From assembly GCF_000310205.1 (NCBI RefSeq), contig NZ_AMXE01000001.1:1-64000 (forward strand): a stretch of DNA of 64,000 bases, written 5' to 3'. The notes beneath the pieces are model-generated. The model saw only the letters and a program-made list of their open reading frames with translations, was not told the origin of the DNA and made no database searches. Positions 37,880 through 46,644 of the stretch are shown here, in pieces. Position 1 is the first letter of the stretch. Every line of letters begins with the position of its first letter. The stretch comes from Thauera linaloolentis 47Lol = DSM 12138. GTDB lineage: Bacteria > Pseudomonadota > Gammaproteobacteria > Burkholderiales > Rhodocyclaceae. The position numbers and the translations under genes are program-made.

Positions 37880-39364
37880 ATGCCACCAGTACCCGGCCAG
37901 ACAACCGTATTCAAGGGCGCAATGCTCTCCGTAGCAATGCGCTGGACAGACCGGCTCATTGGCCTGGTCAGCACCCTGATCCTTGCCCGACTGCTGGCCC
38001 CCGAGGATTTCGGGATCATCGCCATGGCCTCCCTGGCCATCGGCCTCCTGGACGTCCTGCTCGATCTCGGCGTAAACGTCGCCCTGATCCAGAATCCCAA
38101 GGCGACATCCGCACACTACGACACTGCATGGACGCTCCGGTTGCTGCAGTCAGCCGTCGCCGCCAGCATCATTTTTCTCGGTGCCCCCCTGGCGGGCGAG
38201 TACTTCGGCGACGCCCGCGTGATTCCCGTCATGCAGGTTCTTTCGGCAAGCATCATCATCGCCGGCCTGGAGAACATCGGCATCATCGAGTTCCAGAAGA
38301 AGATGCAATTCGGACTGGATTTCCGGTTCATGTTCCTGAAACGCATCGTCGGCTTCATCGCGACGATCAGCGCCGCTTTCCTGATGCAAAGCTATTGGGC
38401 TCTGGTCATCGGCACCTTGACAGGCAGAGTGATCGGCATGCTGGTCAGCTACCGCATGCACCCGATGCGGCCGCGTATCAGCGTGGAGAAGTTCGGCGAG
38501 ATCTTTGCTGTATCGCAGTGGATGCTGGTACGCAGCAGCGGCCAGTATCTGGACACCAATCTGCACAAGATCCTCGTCGGACGGCGCGCGGACAGCGCGG
38601 TGCTGGGCGGCTACACCCTGGCGGACGAGATTTCTGCCATGCCCTCCACGGAGTTGCTCGCGCCCATCAACCGGGCATTGTTCCCAGCCTTCGTCGCGGC
38701 GAAGGAGAACATCGCCGAACTGAAGCGCCTCTTCCTGATGGCACAAGGCGTGCAGACGCTGATCGGCATACCTGCCGGCATCGGGCTTGCAATGGTCGCC
38801 CCCGAGATAGTCGGCCTGCTCCTCGGCGAAAAATGGTTGCCCGCGGTGCCATTCGTCCAGATTCTCGCTCTGGTCGGTTCCATCCAGGCCATCACGACCA
38901 GCGGCGGCTACGTCTTGATCACACTCGGCCGTGTCCGCCAGATTGCCCTGATCTCCTGGGCGCAGATCGGCGTTTTCGTGATTGGCGCATTCACAATCCT
39001 GCCGGACGCGGGCGCATCCGCCCTGGCCATGATGAGGCTCGCAACGGTGACCATTGGACTTTTCACGATCTTCTGGCTGCTGACACGTGCTCTCGAGAGT
39101 CTGTCCGCAATCGACATGGCCGCAACGATCAGCCGTCCCATCTTTGGCGCAGCAGCAATGGCGGGTGCCCTGCACCTTCTGGACGAATCTCTCTCCGCGG
39201 GCGCTCTACCGCTGCTGATCACGAAGTTGGTGGTTGGTGTCGTCGTCTACACGCTGACGGTCCTGGCACTCTGGGCCCTGTTCGGCCGCGGCCGTGGAGC
39301 CGAAGCCTATGTGCTCGAGAAGATCAGGGCCCTGATTGCGGCCCGGCGCAAATCCGCCTCCTGA
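37880..39364 (+). CDS. Oligosaccharide flippase (Wzx type)
   Basis: The 494-residue membrane protein has about 12 to 14 hydrophobic segments and belongs to the MOP superfamily, polysaccharide transporter branch. Typical features are the N-terminal GAMLSVAMRWTDRLIGLVSTLILARLLAPEDFG region (residues 13-45), the SQWMLVRSSGQYLDTNLHKILVG block and TELLAPINRALFPAF. It would move the lipid-linked repeat unit across the inner membrane so that it can be polymerised outside. It follows the GNAT-like gene by 81 bases and is convergent with the deacetylase that ends block D. Confidence 0.9.
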   Translation: MPPVPGQTTVFKGAMLSVAMRWTDRLIGLVSTLILARLLAPEDFGIIAMASLAIGLLDVLLDLGVNVALIQNPKATSAHYDTAWTLRLLQSAVAASIIFLGAPLAGEYFGDARVIPVMQVLSASIIIAGLENIGIIEFQKKMQFGLDFRFMFLKRIVGFIATISAAFLMQSYWALVIGTLTGRVIGMLVSYRMHPMRPRISVEKFGEIFAVSQWMLVRSSGQYLDTNLHKILVGRRADSAVLGGYTLADEISAMPSTELLAPINRALFPAFVAAKENIAELKRLFLMAQGVQTLIGIPAGIGLAMVAPEIVGLLLGEKWLPAVPFVQILALVGSIQAITTSGGYVLITLGRVRQIALISWAQIGVFVIGAFTILPDAGASALAMMRLATVTIGLFTIFWLLTRALESLSAIDMAATISRPIFGAAAMAGALHLLDESLSAGALPLLITKLVVGVVVYTLTVLALWALFGRGRGAEAYVLEKIRALIAARRKSAS

Positions 39365-39390
39365 CGAGCGGCAGGGACACACCTACGGCA

Positions 39391-40341
39391 TCATCCACGG
39401 CTGGCAGCATTGCGTACCAACCTCATCCCGAACCGGCTCCGCCTTTGATCCCAGGGCGTGAAGCGCCGCAGCTGAAACATGTCGGCGCCCATGCTGCTCG
39501 TCCCCCAATGCGTGGAAACGGCCGCATCGAAGCCGATGGAACGGGCCATTTCGACATGCTCCGGAAGATAGTCCTGACCAGGCTTGCCATTGGGATAGGC
39601 AAAGAGGCCGATGCGCTCGTTGAGCAGTCCTTGCAGGATGTCACGACTCTCGGCCATCTCCCGACACGCCGACGACGCATCGAGCCGCGCAAGAATCGGG
39701 TGGCTGACCGTATGTGCGCCCACCCCCATGCCTGCCGCGCGAAGCTCACGCAACTGTGCGGAGGTAAGCATGAGATCGTCCGGAAGCGCTGCCTTACAGG
39801 CTTCCGCCACGTACGCGACGGACTCTGCCCGCTGGGTAGCCGGCATGTGTTTGATGGCAGGAATCGATGCCTCGAGTACAGCCCGCTTGTCCGCCACCGA
39901 AACCAGCGGCCGAAGCCCCAGCCCGAGCCAGGACAGATCGATCTGCTGCACGGCGGCATGACGCACCGACTCGATCAGGGTGTCGTTCCACATCCTCCCC
40001 CCGTCTAGAAAGCCGGTAGCGATGAAGAAGGTCGCATGCAGACCGTGCTGCTGCAGGATGGGCACGGCATTGAGCCAGTTGTCCGCATAACCGTCATCGA
40101 AAGTAATCGCCGCAGCACGTGCGGGCAGTTCTCCCCGTTCGAGACGCCCGACGGCCTCATCGAGCGGCAGGACATTGAACCAGCCGGCAACCCAACGCAT
40201 CAGTTCGTCGAAACGCTGGCGGTCGACTTCACCGGGAAACAATGGATCCGGTTCGGTCAGCACGCGATGGAAGATCAGGATGGAGAGGCGTGCTCTCCGA
40301 CCGGCGGGCGACACTGCGGATAGGACGGTACGGATCAACAT
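39391..40341 (-). CDS. Polysaccharide deacetylase (NodB domain)
   Basis: The 316-residue protein has a NodB-homology carbohydrate esterase family 4 domain. ITFDDGYADN at 79-88 supplies the catalytic base and metal-binding Asp82/Asp83, and GAHTVSHP gives the metal-binding histidines His210 and His214. FAYPNGKPGQDY is the following substrate-groove motif. ILIFHRVL near residue 21 and an insertion between 115 and 195 are common in exosortase-linked members. It would remove N-acetyl or O-acetyl groups from sugars. No signal peptide is apparent, so it could act on precursors in the cytoplasm. It is the last gene of the 17-gene minus-strand block and lies 6 bases after the ligase gene. Confidence 0.9.
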   Translation of the reverse strand: MLIRTVLSAVSPAGRRARLSILIFHRVLTEPDPLFPGEVDRQRFDELMRWVAGWFNVLPLDEAVGRLERGELPARAAAITFDDGYADNWLNAVPILQQHGLHATFFIATGFLDGGRMWNDTLIESVRHAAVQQIDLSWLGLGLRPLVSVADKRAVLEASIPAIKHMPATQRAESVAYVAEACKAALPDDLMLTSAQLRELRAAGMGVGAHTVSHPILARLDASSACREMAESRDILQGLLNERIGLFAYPNGKPGQDYLPEHVEMARSIGFDAAVSTHWGTSSMGADMFQLRRFTPWDQRRSRFGMRLVRNAASRG

Positions 40342-40347
40342 CTGGAT

Positions 40348-41694
40348 TCACCTCACACCATCGTGAGCCGGATCGGTGCCCGGCTGCCTCGCCCCAGCCG
40401 GCGCTTTGGCAGGCTTCCGCAGGCCGATGTACTCAAGCCACGGTACCTGTGGATCACGCTCCCAGCCGCGGGTCTGGACCCATTTTTTCGCAGCGACGAC
40501 GAGAATCATCATGTTGTAGGGCAAATCGAAATACGACAGGCTGAGGAAGGCCCCGCCAACCGCGTAGCCGACCAGGCTGACCTGGACCATCGCCCCCAGG
40601 TCAGCAGCCCATCTCGTTTCTTCCTGGCTTCGGGCATTGCTGCGCAGCCATCCTGCCACCCGGTAGGTCGAGAACCAGATCATGAGAAAGAGGAACAGCC
40701 CGGGGAAACCATGGTTGCCAAGCACCTGGAAATAGATGCTATGCGCAGCGCGCACGATGGTTTCGTGCTGGCCGTACAGCAGGAAGAACACCTCGTGCTG
40801 GTAGGTCATCCCCCCCCCAAAGAAGTTGTGCTTGGCAACGCCATAGGCGACATGCCAGGCATTGATGCGGCCCATCGCCGACCCATCCTCCTGGTAATCG
40901 CTGATGGTGTTCATGCGCTCCCACCAATGCTCGGGCATCATCGGCAGGGCGATCAGCACGGCAAACAACAGCATTCCCCCGATGAGCCCCTTGCGGCTGC
41001 TCCGCCACCAGAACATGAGCGACATGGCGCCGATAGCGAGGAACCCCCCGCGCGAATGCGTTCCGATGGCCGCGGCGGCGCAAAACAGCATGGCAGCTGA
41101 AAGGCCATGCTTCATCCACGCCGACTTGACCTGCAATTGCAGGAAGTGCAGCAGCGGAATCGTCATGATCAGGGACAGCGCGAACTCATTGTTGTCGTAG
41201 ATGAACGACCCCGGTGGCCCCCATACCCGAAAATTGCCCCCGGTAAGCACAGTGAATATGCCCCCCTTCACGCCCAGGATGGCCATCGACCCCACCGTGA
41301 CCCAGGCAAAGGCCATGATGTGCATCTTGTTGATGATCAGCATTCCCGCAACGAAGGTCATGAAATAGATCTTCATGACCTTGTTCCATTGCGTGTAATC
41401 CCCACCAGGATCCATCCCGAAGAACCAGGAAAGGGTAATCCAGCAGGCAAACAGGAAGAACCAGACGATCGGTGGCCCCTGAAACGGACTCTGGCGCTCC
41501 TTCGTCGTCATCAGGCCGACCAGCGTGACACCGGCAGCAATGGCCGCAAGCGGCGCCGAATAGGCAATCCCCCAGCTGAAGCGGTGTGGATTCATCAGGC
41601 TGAGCCAGGTCCACAGCATCACGCCAACCCAGGGGCGGCGCAAAGCGAGAACCGCAGCAACACCGACAATGGCAAGGATCAGCAGATCACGCAT
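40348..41694 (-). CDS. O-antigen-ligase/polymerase-like protein, exosortase A system-associated type
   Basis: The 448-residue membrane protein has about ten membrane segments and the Wzy_C/O-antigen ligase signature around THSRGGFLAIGAMS, followed by the long periplasmic loop with GSAMGRINAWHVA and HSIYFQVLGNHG. It matches the putative O-glycosylation ligase kept in XrtA loci (TIGR03097 type). Depending on acceptor it would polymerise repeat units or join glycan to protein or lipid; the sequence cannot decide. The initial part LALRRPWVGVMLWTWLSLMNPHRFSWG is highly typical. It sits between the deacetylase and the CapK-like ligase in block D. Confidence 0.88.
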   Translation of the reverse strand: MRDLLILAIVGVAAVLALRRPWVGVMLWTWLSLMNPHRFSWGIAYSAPLAAIAAGVTLVGLMTTKERQSPFQGPPIVWFFLFACWITLSWFFGMDPGGDYTQWNKVMKIYFMTFVAGMLIINKMHIMAFAWVTVGSMAILGVKGGIFTVLTGGNFRVWGPPGSFIYDNNEFALSLIMTIPLLHFLQLQVKSAWMKHGLSAAMLFCAAAAIGTHSRGGFLAIGAMSLMFWWRSSRKGLIGGMLLFAVLIALPMMPEHWWERMNTISDYQEDGSAMGRINAWHVAYGVAKHNFFGGGMTYQHEVFFLLYGQHETIVRAAHSIYFQVLGNHGFPGLFLFLMIWFSTYRVAGWLRSNARSQEETRWAADLGAMVQVSLVGYAVGGAFLSLSYFDLPYNMMILVVAAKKWVQTRGWERDPQVPWLEYIGLRKPAKAPAGARQPGTDPAHDGVR

Positions 41695-41708
41695 CGCTTA
41701 CGCCTCGC

Positions 41709-43067
41709 TCAACGCACCGCTACATGGCTGACCACGTAGCGGAACTTGCCCGACTTCTCGGCCGGAATGCTCTCGACGAACTCCACCGCCACGTCCACCC
41801 CTGCCCCCAACCTGCGCCGGAAGCCCTCAATGACGATGGCATCCATGCCCGCGGTATTCGCTCCGGCCTCGGGCACGAGCAGCACCCGTGTAAGGGAGCG
41901 GCTTTCCTGCACGATCTTGAAAGCGCGCACGCCGGTCAGGTCACGCACCACGTAGATGAGCGATAGACCATGCAGCACGGTGCCATCCTCGGCGACGACG
42001 AAATCGGTACTGCGCCCCTGGATGTCCTTGAGTATGGGGAGCCCGCGTCCGCAGGGGCAGGCTTCGTCGCCGAGAGTGCCAATATCGCCGGTCCGGTAGC
42101 GGATGAAAGGATAGTCCCGCGTGGCGAGATGGGTGACGACGATCTCTCCGGACTGCCCATGCGGCAGCACGCGGCCTGCCTCGTCGATGATTTCGACGAC
42201 GATGTCTTCGGCCGTGACGTGCATGTTGCCGCTCGGGCACTCATGCGCGATGAAACCGGCGTCCCGTCCACCATAGCCGTTGGCCACCGGGCAGCCGAAC
42301 AGGCGGGTGATCGTCTCGCGCTGGTGGTCATAGAGCCGCTCGGACGTGCAGAACACCACCTTGATCCCGAGGTCGTCGAGCCTCACTCCGCGCTGCTCGG
42401 CGCGTAGCGCGATGTGGCTGATGGCGGAAGGGTAACCGAAAAGCATCCTTGGACGGCGCTCGCGGATACGGGCAATGAAGCCATCGACTTTTTCGTCCGA
42501 CATTTCGAAGGCTGGCAGTAACTCGGTCCGCATCAACGCATCGCGTATCAGCCGGACGCGGTCCTGGGTGCCGAGTTCGATCGGCGATCCCCACACGACG
42601 ATCTCACGGTCGCCGATATCGACATCCCACCAACGCGTGGCACGCCATTTGGCGGCAACGTCGTGGCTGACACGCTCGGTGCCGATGAAGAAGATCAACG
42701 GTTCGCCGCTCGACCCGCCCGTATTGAAACGGGCAAGGCCGACGGCATTGTCAGCGCGCAGTGCATCGCTGTTGGCACGGATGTCGGCCTTGGTCAGGAA
42801 AGGCAGTGACTGCAGGTCGGCCACGCTTCGCACCTTGGCCGGATCGAAGCCAGTTTGCGCAAACAGCCCGCGATAATAGGGCACATGCGCGTCTGCATAC
42901 TTCAGCAGCGCCTGCAGGCGCTGCAGTTGCAACGCGAGAATACGTTCGCGCGGCCACCATTGCGAGGCATCCATCTGACGATGCACGCGCGCGGTATCGT
43001 GTTTCTTCAGCCGCTCCTGCAGGGGAAACAGAACATCGGAAACGATGCGAGTGTAGAAATCGGACAT
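41709..43067 (-). CDS. CapK/phenylacetate-CoA ligase-like protein
   Basis: The 452-residue protein belongs to the adenylate-forming superfamily, CapK branch. NTGGSSGEPLIFF is the ATP-binding loop near residue 115, YGGRDAGFIAHEC the position of the acid-base motif, and YPFIRYRTGDIG the following ANL motif; CPCGRGLP recalls phenylacetate-CoA ligases. CapK proteins are common in capsule and exopolysaccharide loci, where they are thought to activate a carboxylic acid, but no member of this branch has an assigned reaction known to me. It is the second adenylate-forming enzyme of the island and sits among glycosyltransferases, 15 bases from the one upstream. Confidence 0.87.
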   Translation of the reverse strand: MSDFYTRIVSDVLFPLQERLKKHDTARVHRQMDASQWWPRERILALQLQRLQALLKYADAHVPYYRGLFAQTGFDPAKVRSVADLQSLPFLTKADIRANSDALRADNAVGLARFNTGGSSGEPLIFFIGTERVSHDVAAKWRATRWWDVDIGDREIVVWGSPIELGTQDRVRLIRDALMRTELLPAFEMSDEKVDGFIARIRERRPRMLFGYPSAISHIALRAEQRGVRLDDLGIKVVFCTSERLYDHQRETITRLFGCPVANGYGGRDAGFIAHECPSGNMHVTAEDIVVEIIDEAGRVLPHGQSGEIVVTHLATRDYPFIRYRTGDIGTLGDEACPCGRGLPILKDIQGRSTDFVVAEDGTVLHGLSLIYVVRDLTGVRAFKIVQESRSLTRVLLVPEAGANTAGMDAIVIEGFRRRLGAGVDVAVEFVESIPAEKSGKFRYVVSHVAVR

Positions 43068-43081
43068 GGCAAGGTACTCGA

Positions 43082-44194
43082 TCAGGCCGCAGGGCCGGTC
43101 AATGGCGCGGACGCAGGTAGCGCATCACGATAGGCTGCCAGTAGCACATCCCTGACGGCCTCCCAGCGATAATGCTGCACTTCGGCAAGCCCGGCCGTCC
43201 GCAGGCGCGTGGCGCACATGGCATCGGTAAGGATACGCAACGCAGCCTGCCCCATGGCGACATGGTCGCGCGCAGGAACCAGCAGCGCCGTGCGTTCGTT
43301 GTCGACGATGAACGGCACCCCCCCCACGTTGGTGCTGACGACCGGCACACCGCATGCCAACGACTCCAGAACGGAATTGGGCATGTTGTCGACATGGCTG
43401 GGATTTAGACTGAGATCCGCTTCGCGATAGAGGGCGGCCATCTGGTCACGGTCCAAGCGCCCTGTGAAGCTCACCTTGGCGGCGATGCCCAATGCCACCG
43501 CCAGTTCGCCAAGCTCCTCGCGCAAGGGGCCGCTGCCCGCCACCGACATACGCGCCGCAGGCACCTGCTCGGCCACCACGGCGAAGGCGCGCAGAGCGAC
43601 ATCGATCCCGTAGATCGGTTCGAGGTTGCGTGCGACAACGATATGCGGGCCAGCGGATCGCGGTGGATAGACCTCCGCAGGATGGAAGCGCTGCAGGTCG
43701 ACAATATTGGGTACAACCCTGCCCTTCATGCCGTGGGACGCGAAAACTTCAAGCAGAAAGCCCGAGGGCAGAAGCAGCCCAGCACCAAGGCGCATCGTAC
43801 GGCGCACACTGGCAGCCGCCGTCCGGAGGAAAGAGCCGGCTTCACCCCCACGGTAGTTGACGAGTGCGGACTTCCCCCGAAGGGCAGCAATCCGGATGGC
43901 TGGCGCGGCGAAAAGATGCCACGACCAGCCCGAGTTGGCCATCACATGCACGATGTCCGCACGCCCGCACGCCTGCCACAACCGGCCCAGATAGGGAAGC
44001 AGGCGAAACACCGCACGTATTCCTTTGAGCCGCTCCGCCCAGGCAGGTCGATAAGGTGCGTTGACCTGCACCACTTCGACCGTGGCACCTTCGCCGCGCA
44101 ACAGTTCGGCAAGCTGGCGCGTCTGATTCGCCATGCCGCCAGCGGGCGGCGGCAGGGGGCCGACAAGCACGATGCGCAACCCGTCGAATGTCAT
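43082..44194 (-). CDS. Glycosyltransferase family 4 protein
   Basis: The 370-residue GT-B enzyme begins with VGPLPPPAGGMANQTRQL, the N-terminal glycine loop, and has VARNLEPIYGIDVALRAF at the domain junction, FTGRLDRDQMAALY, and NSVLESLACGVPVVSTNVGG with the GT4 E-x7-E motif binding the nucleotide-sugar. It is soluble or loosely membrane-bound and would add one sugar to the lipid-linked unit. The gene overlaps the next upstream glycosyltransferase by 4 bases (ATGA), so the two are made together. Donor sugar is unknown. Confidence 0.9.
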   Translation of the reverse strand: MTFDGLRIVLVGPLPPPAGGMANQTRQLAELLRGEGATVEVVQVNAPYRPAWAERLKGIRAVFRLLPYLGRLWQACGRADIVHVMANSGWSWHLFAAPAIRIAALRGKSALVNYRGGEAGSFLRTAAASVRRTMRLGAGLLLPSGFLLEVFASHGMKGRVVPNIVDLQRFHPAEVYPPRSAGPHIVVARNLEPIYGIDVALRAFAVVAEQVPAARMSVAGSGPLREELGELAVALGIAAKVSFTGRLDRDQMAALYREADLSLNPSHVDNMPNSVLESLACGVPVVSTNVGGVPFIVDNERTALLVPARDHVAMGQAALRILTDAMCATRLRTAGLAEVQHYRWEAVRDVLLAAYRDALPASAPLTGPAA

Positions 44195-45396
44195 GCGCCT
44201 TTCCGTTGCGTGAGTGCCTGATAGACAGGCACATAGTTGGCAACACTGTTTTTCCAGTTGCGAACCTTCTCCACGAAGGTCCGCCCCGCGGCGCGCATCT
44301 CCGGCCAGCGCTCGCGATGCGCCAGCATTTCGTCGATCGCAGAAGCGAGCGCATCGGCACTGCCGGCCTTGAACAGCTTGCCGGTCTCACCGTCTCTGAT
44401 AAGTTCCTTGTGCCCACCGACATCGGACGCCACGAACAACCTCCCCTGCGCCATCGCCTCCAGCGGCTTGAGCGGAGTAACGAGTTCGGTGAGGCGCATC
44501 GAATGGCGCGGATAGGCCAGCAGGTCGATCTGATCGTAATAGCGGCTGACTTCACCATGCGGCACACGGCCGGTGAAGACGACCTTGTCGGCCACACCGA
44601 GCCGCTGTGCCTGAGCCTTGAGATTGGCATCCTGTGGCCCACCGCCGACCAGCAGCAAACGCAGATCGGGGCGCTTCTGCAACAGCGCGGGAAAAGCATC
44701 CAGCAGCAGATCGAGGCCTTCGTAGGCATAGAAGGAGCCGACGAAGCCTACCGTGGTGCAGCCTTCCAGGCCGAGTTCATGCCGCAGCCCGGTATCGGCT
44801 TCGCCGGACAGCTGAAACCCGTCGACATCGACCGCGTTGGGAATGACGGTTACCTTGGTCGGGGAAATACCCCGCGCCACGATGTCCGCGCGCAAGCCCT
44901 CGCAGATGGTGAACGCATGGTCGATGCGCTTGAGTGCCCAGGTCTCCATCGCGCGCGTGGCGCGATAGCGCAGGCTGCCTTCCGCGGTCGTGCCGTGGTC
45001 GACGGCAGCGTCTTCCCAGAATGCCCGGATCTCGTACACCACCGGAATGCCCAGACGCCTGCCGACACGAATCACGGGAATGGCGTTGAGCACGGGCGAA
45101 TGGGCATGCAGGACGTCGGGCTTGAGTTCGCGAGCGAGCTGCTCGAGGCGGGTTTCGGTGGCACGCATCAACCTCAGTTCGTTGATGCCTGCCGGGCCCG
45201 TTTCAGGCACCGGGCTACGGTAGAAGCGTAGACCGTCGACATCTTCGATATCGGCCGCGGTCGCCCCCTGCTTGGGCGATGTGAGGTGGAAAGTATCCCA
45301 GCCCAGCGCCCGCTGCCCACGCAGAATCGCCGCGGTACGGAAAGTGTAGCCGCTGTGGAGAGGAATGGAATGGTCGAGAATATGGAGGATACGCAT
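44191..45396 (-). CDS. Glycosyltransferase, PEP-CTERM/XrtA system type (TIGR04063-like)
   Basis: The 401-residue GT4 enzyme starts MRILHILDHSIPLHSGYTFR, a beginning that is characteristic of the XrtA-locus glycosyltransferase group TIGR04063. VYEIRAFWEDAAVDHG, VIPNAVDVDGF, FVGSFYAYEGLDLLLDA and PLKPLEAMAQGRLFVASDVGGH with the donor-site glutamates follow. Two adjacent ATG codons stand at 45399 and 45396; the second fits family starts. The stop codon of the upstream acyltransferase directly abuts the first ATG. It is one of four glycosyltransferases in block D and one of the genes that mark the locus as exosortase A linked. Confidence 0.92.
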   Translation of the reverse strand: MRILHILDHSIPLHSGYTFRTAAILRGQRALGWDTFHLTSPKQGATAADIEDVDGLRFYRSPVPETGPAGINELRLMRATETRLEQLARELKPDVLHAHSPVLNAIPVIRVGRRLGIPVVYEIRAFWEDAAVDHGTTAEGSLRYRATRAMETWALKRIDHAFTICEGLRADIVARGISPTKVTVIPNAVDVDGFQLSGEADTGLRHELGLEGCTTVGFVGSFYAYEGLDLLLDAFPALLQKRPDLRLLLVGGGPQDANLKAQAQRLGVADKVVFTGRVPHGEVSRYYDQIDLLAYPRHSMRLTELVTPLKPLEAMAQGRLFVASDVGGHKELIRDGETGKLFKAGSADALASAIDEMLAHRERWPEMRAAGRTFVEKVRNWKNSVANYVPVYQALTQRKGA

Positions 45397-45399
45397 CAT

Positions 45400-46434
45400 T
45401 CAGGCGCCTATGAACATACGGCTATTCTTTCCAAGGATGCGCTTCGCCAGCCAGATCGCAGAAACGGTAAGAACGATGACAAGGGCGGCATAAAGACCGA
45501 AAGTCAAGAGATTTCCGGGAATTTCTTCAGCCCCCTGGCCGTCGTAGACCTTTCCGTAAAGCACATACACAGTCGCGACCTTGATGGCCGAAATGAAATA
45601 AGCATGAATGAAGAAAATGCCGAAACTGACCTCGGCAATGTAGTCGAGGCGATGGCCGAAGAGGTGATGGTAGCGGTACAACTGCCAGGTCATGATCAGC
45701 GCCAGGCTCGCCTTCATCGGCATCTGCCAGTACGGCGGCGAGGACCAACCGAGCACCACGCCCGCGATCGACACCGACGCGACGACAAGCAGGACAAACC
45801 ACCATCGCATCACCAGAGACATGGCCTGCTGCTTGAAGCGTGAAAACGCCATGCCCATCAGATAGACAGGAAAAAGGTAGATCGCCTTGTCGATCGGCCC
45901 ATAGGGTCCATCGCGCCCGAGGTAGGTCGAAAGGACGAGAAGCGGAACGATCAGCCAATAGCCTTCTGGCCGCTTGCGGTCCATCCAGATCAGCAGCGGA
46001 GCGAACAAGTAGAAAAGAGCAATGGTCGGCACGAACCAGAGCGGAGCAAGATGCTTCCCTGTCAGCATGAACAGAACCAGTTGCTGCCAGATTTCGAGAT
46101 CATAGAACCAGTGCCACATTCCCGTGCGTTGCGTGAGCACGGTAAACACAAAAAGCGCCGGAATGGACAGCAGGATGTAGGGAAGGATGACCGTCTTGAA
46201 TTTCTGCTTGAGGTACTTCGAAAAGGAGAAGCGGGCGCTCAGGTGCTGAAAGAGATAGCCTGCAATAAAAAAGAAGAAGATCGAGCTCTGGTTTGCGATC
46301 GCGTCGATCACTCTGCCGGTCAACGGCCAGCCACTCCAGTCAAGCGAGGGGATGGTGTGAGCAAAGACGATGAAGATGATCGCAACGCCACGAAAGACAT
46401 GGATGTGTTGTTGGTATTCGTTCTGATGCTTCAT
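45400..46434 (-). CDS. Membrane acyltransferase (acyltransferase 3 family)
   Basis: The 344-residue integral membrane protein starts MKHQNEYQQHIHVFRGVAI, the acyltransferase_3 pattern with a catalytic His-x-Arg-like start (HVFRG) in the first helix, and has about ten membrane segments; FFFIAGYLF, LWFVPTIALFY and FGIFFIHAYF are typical of the group (OafA, WecH, NolL). It would O-acetylate a sugar of the repeat unit. The ATG at 46434 was chosen over one 54 bases upstream because the membrane protein homology starts there. Composition is more AT-rich than its neighbours. A 210-base gap to the upstream asparagine synthase contains a perfect CCGCCGC-TAT-GCGGCGG hairpin at 46492-46508. Confidence 0.86.
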   Translation of the reverse strand: MKHQNEYQQHIHVFRGVAIIFIVFAHTIPSLDWSGWPLTGRVIDAIANQSSIFFFFIAGYLFQHLSARFSFSKYLKQKFKTVILPYILLSIPALFVFTVLTQRTGMWHWFYDLEIWQQLVLFMLTGKHLAPLWFVPTIALFYLFAPLLIWMDRKRPEGYWLIVPLLVLSTYLGRDGPYGPIDKAIYLFPVYLMGMAFSRFKQQAMSLVMRWWFVLLVVASVSIAGVVLGWSSPPYWQMPMKASLALIMTWQLYRYHHLFGHRLDYIAEVSFGIFFIHAYFISAIKVATVYVLYGKVYDGQGAEEIPGNLLTFGLYAALVIVLTVSAIWLAKRILGKNSRMFIGA

Positions 46435-46644
46435 GAAAATGCTCTCTATGATGCACAAGCTCTGTACAGCAATACCGTAATTCAGCACATACCGCCGCTA
46501 TGCGGCGGATTAGGCCGACCAAGGACGGGAGGATGCGAATCGAGTAGTCTCAGACATCCGGGGGAAATGCAGAAGCCCGGCGGGAAACTGTCGGCCATCG
46601 GCCAAATCGTCCGAGCAGCCCCTCACCATATGAATATCACCCAA

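Noticed and set aside
46492-46508. Perfect hairpin CCGCCGC-TAT-GCGGCGG between the asparagine synthase and acyltransferase genes as a terminator
   Set aside because: No T-run follows on the minus strand, and transcription is expected to continue through the operon. It may instead affect RNA stability.
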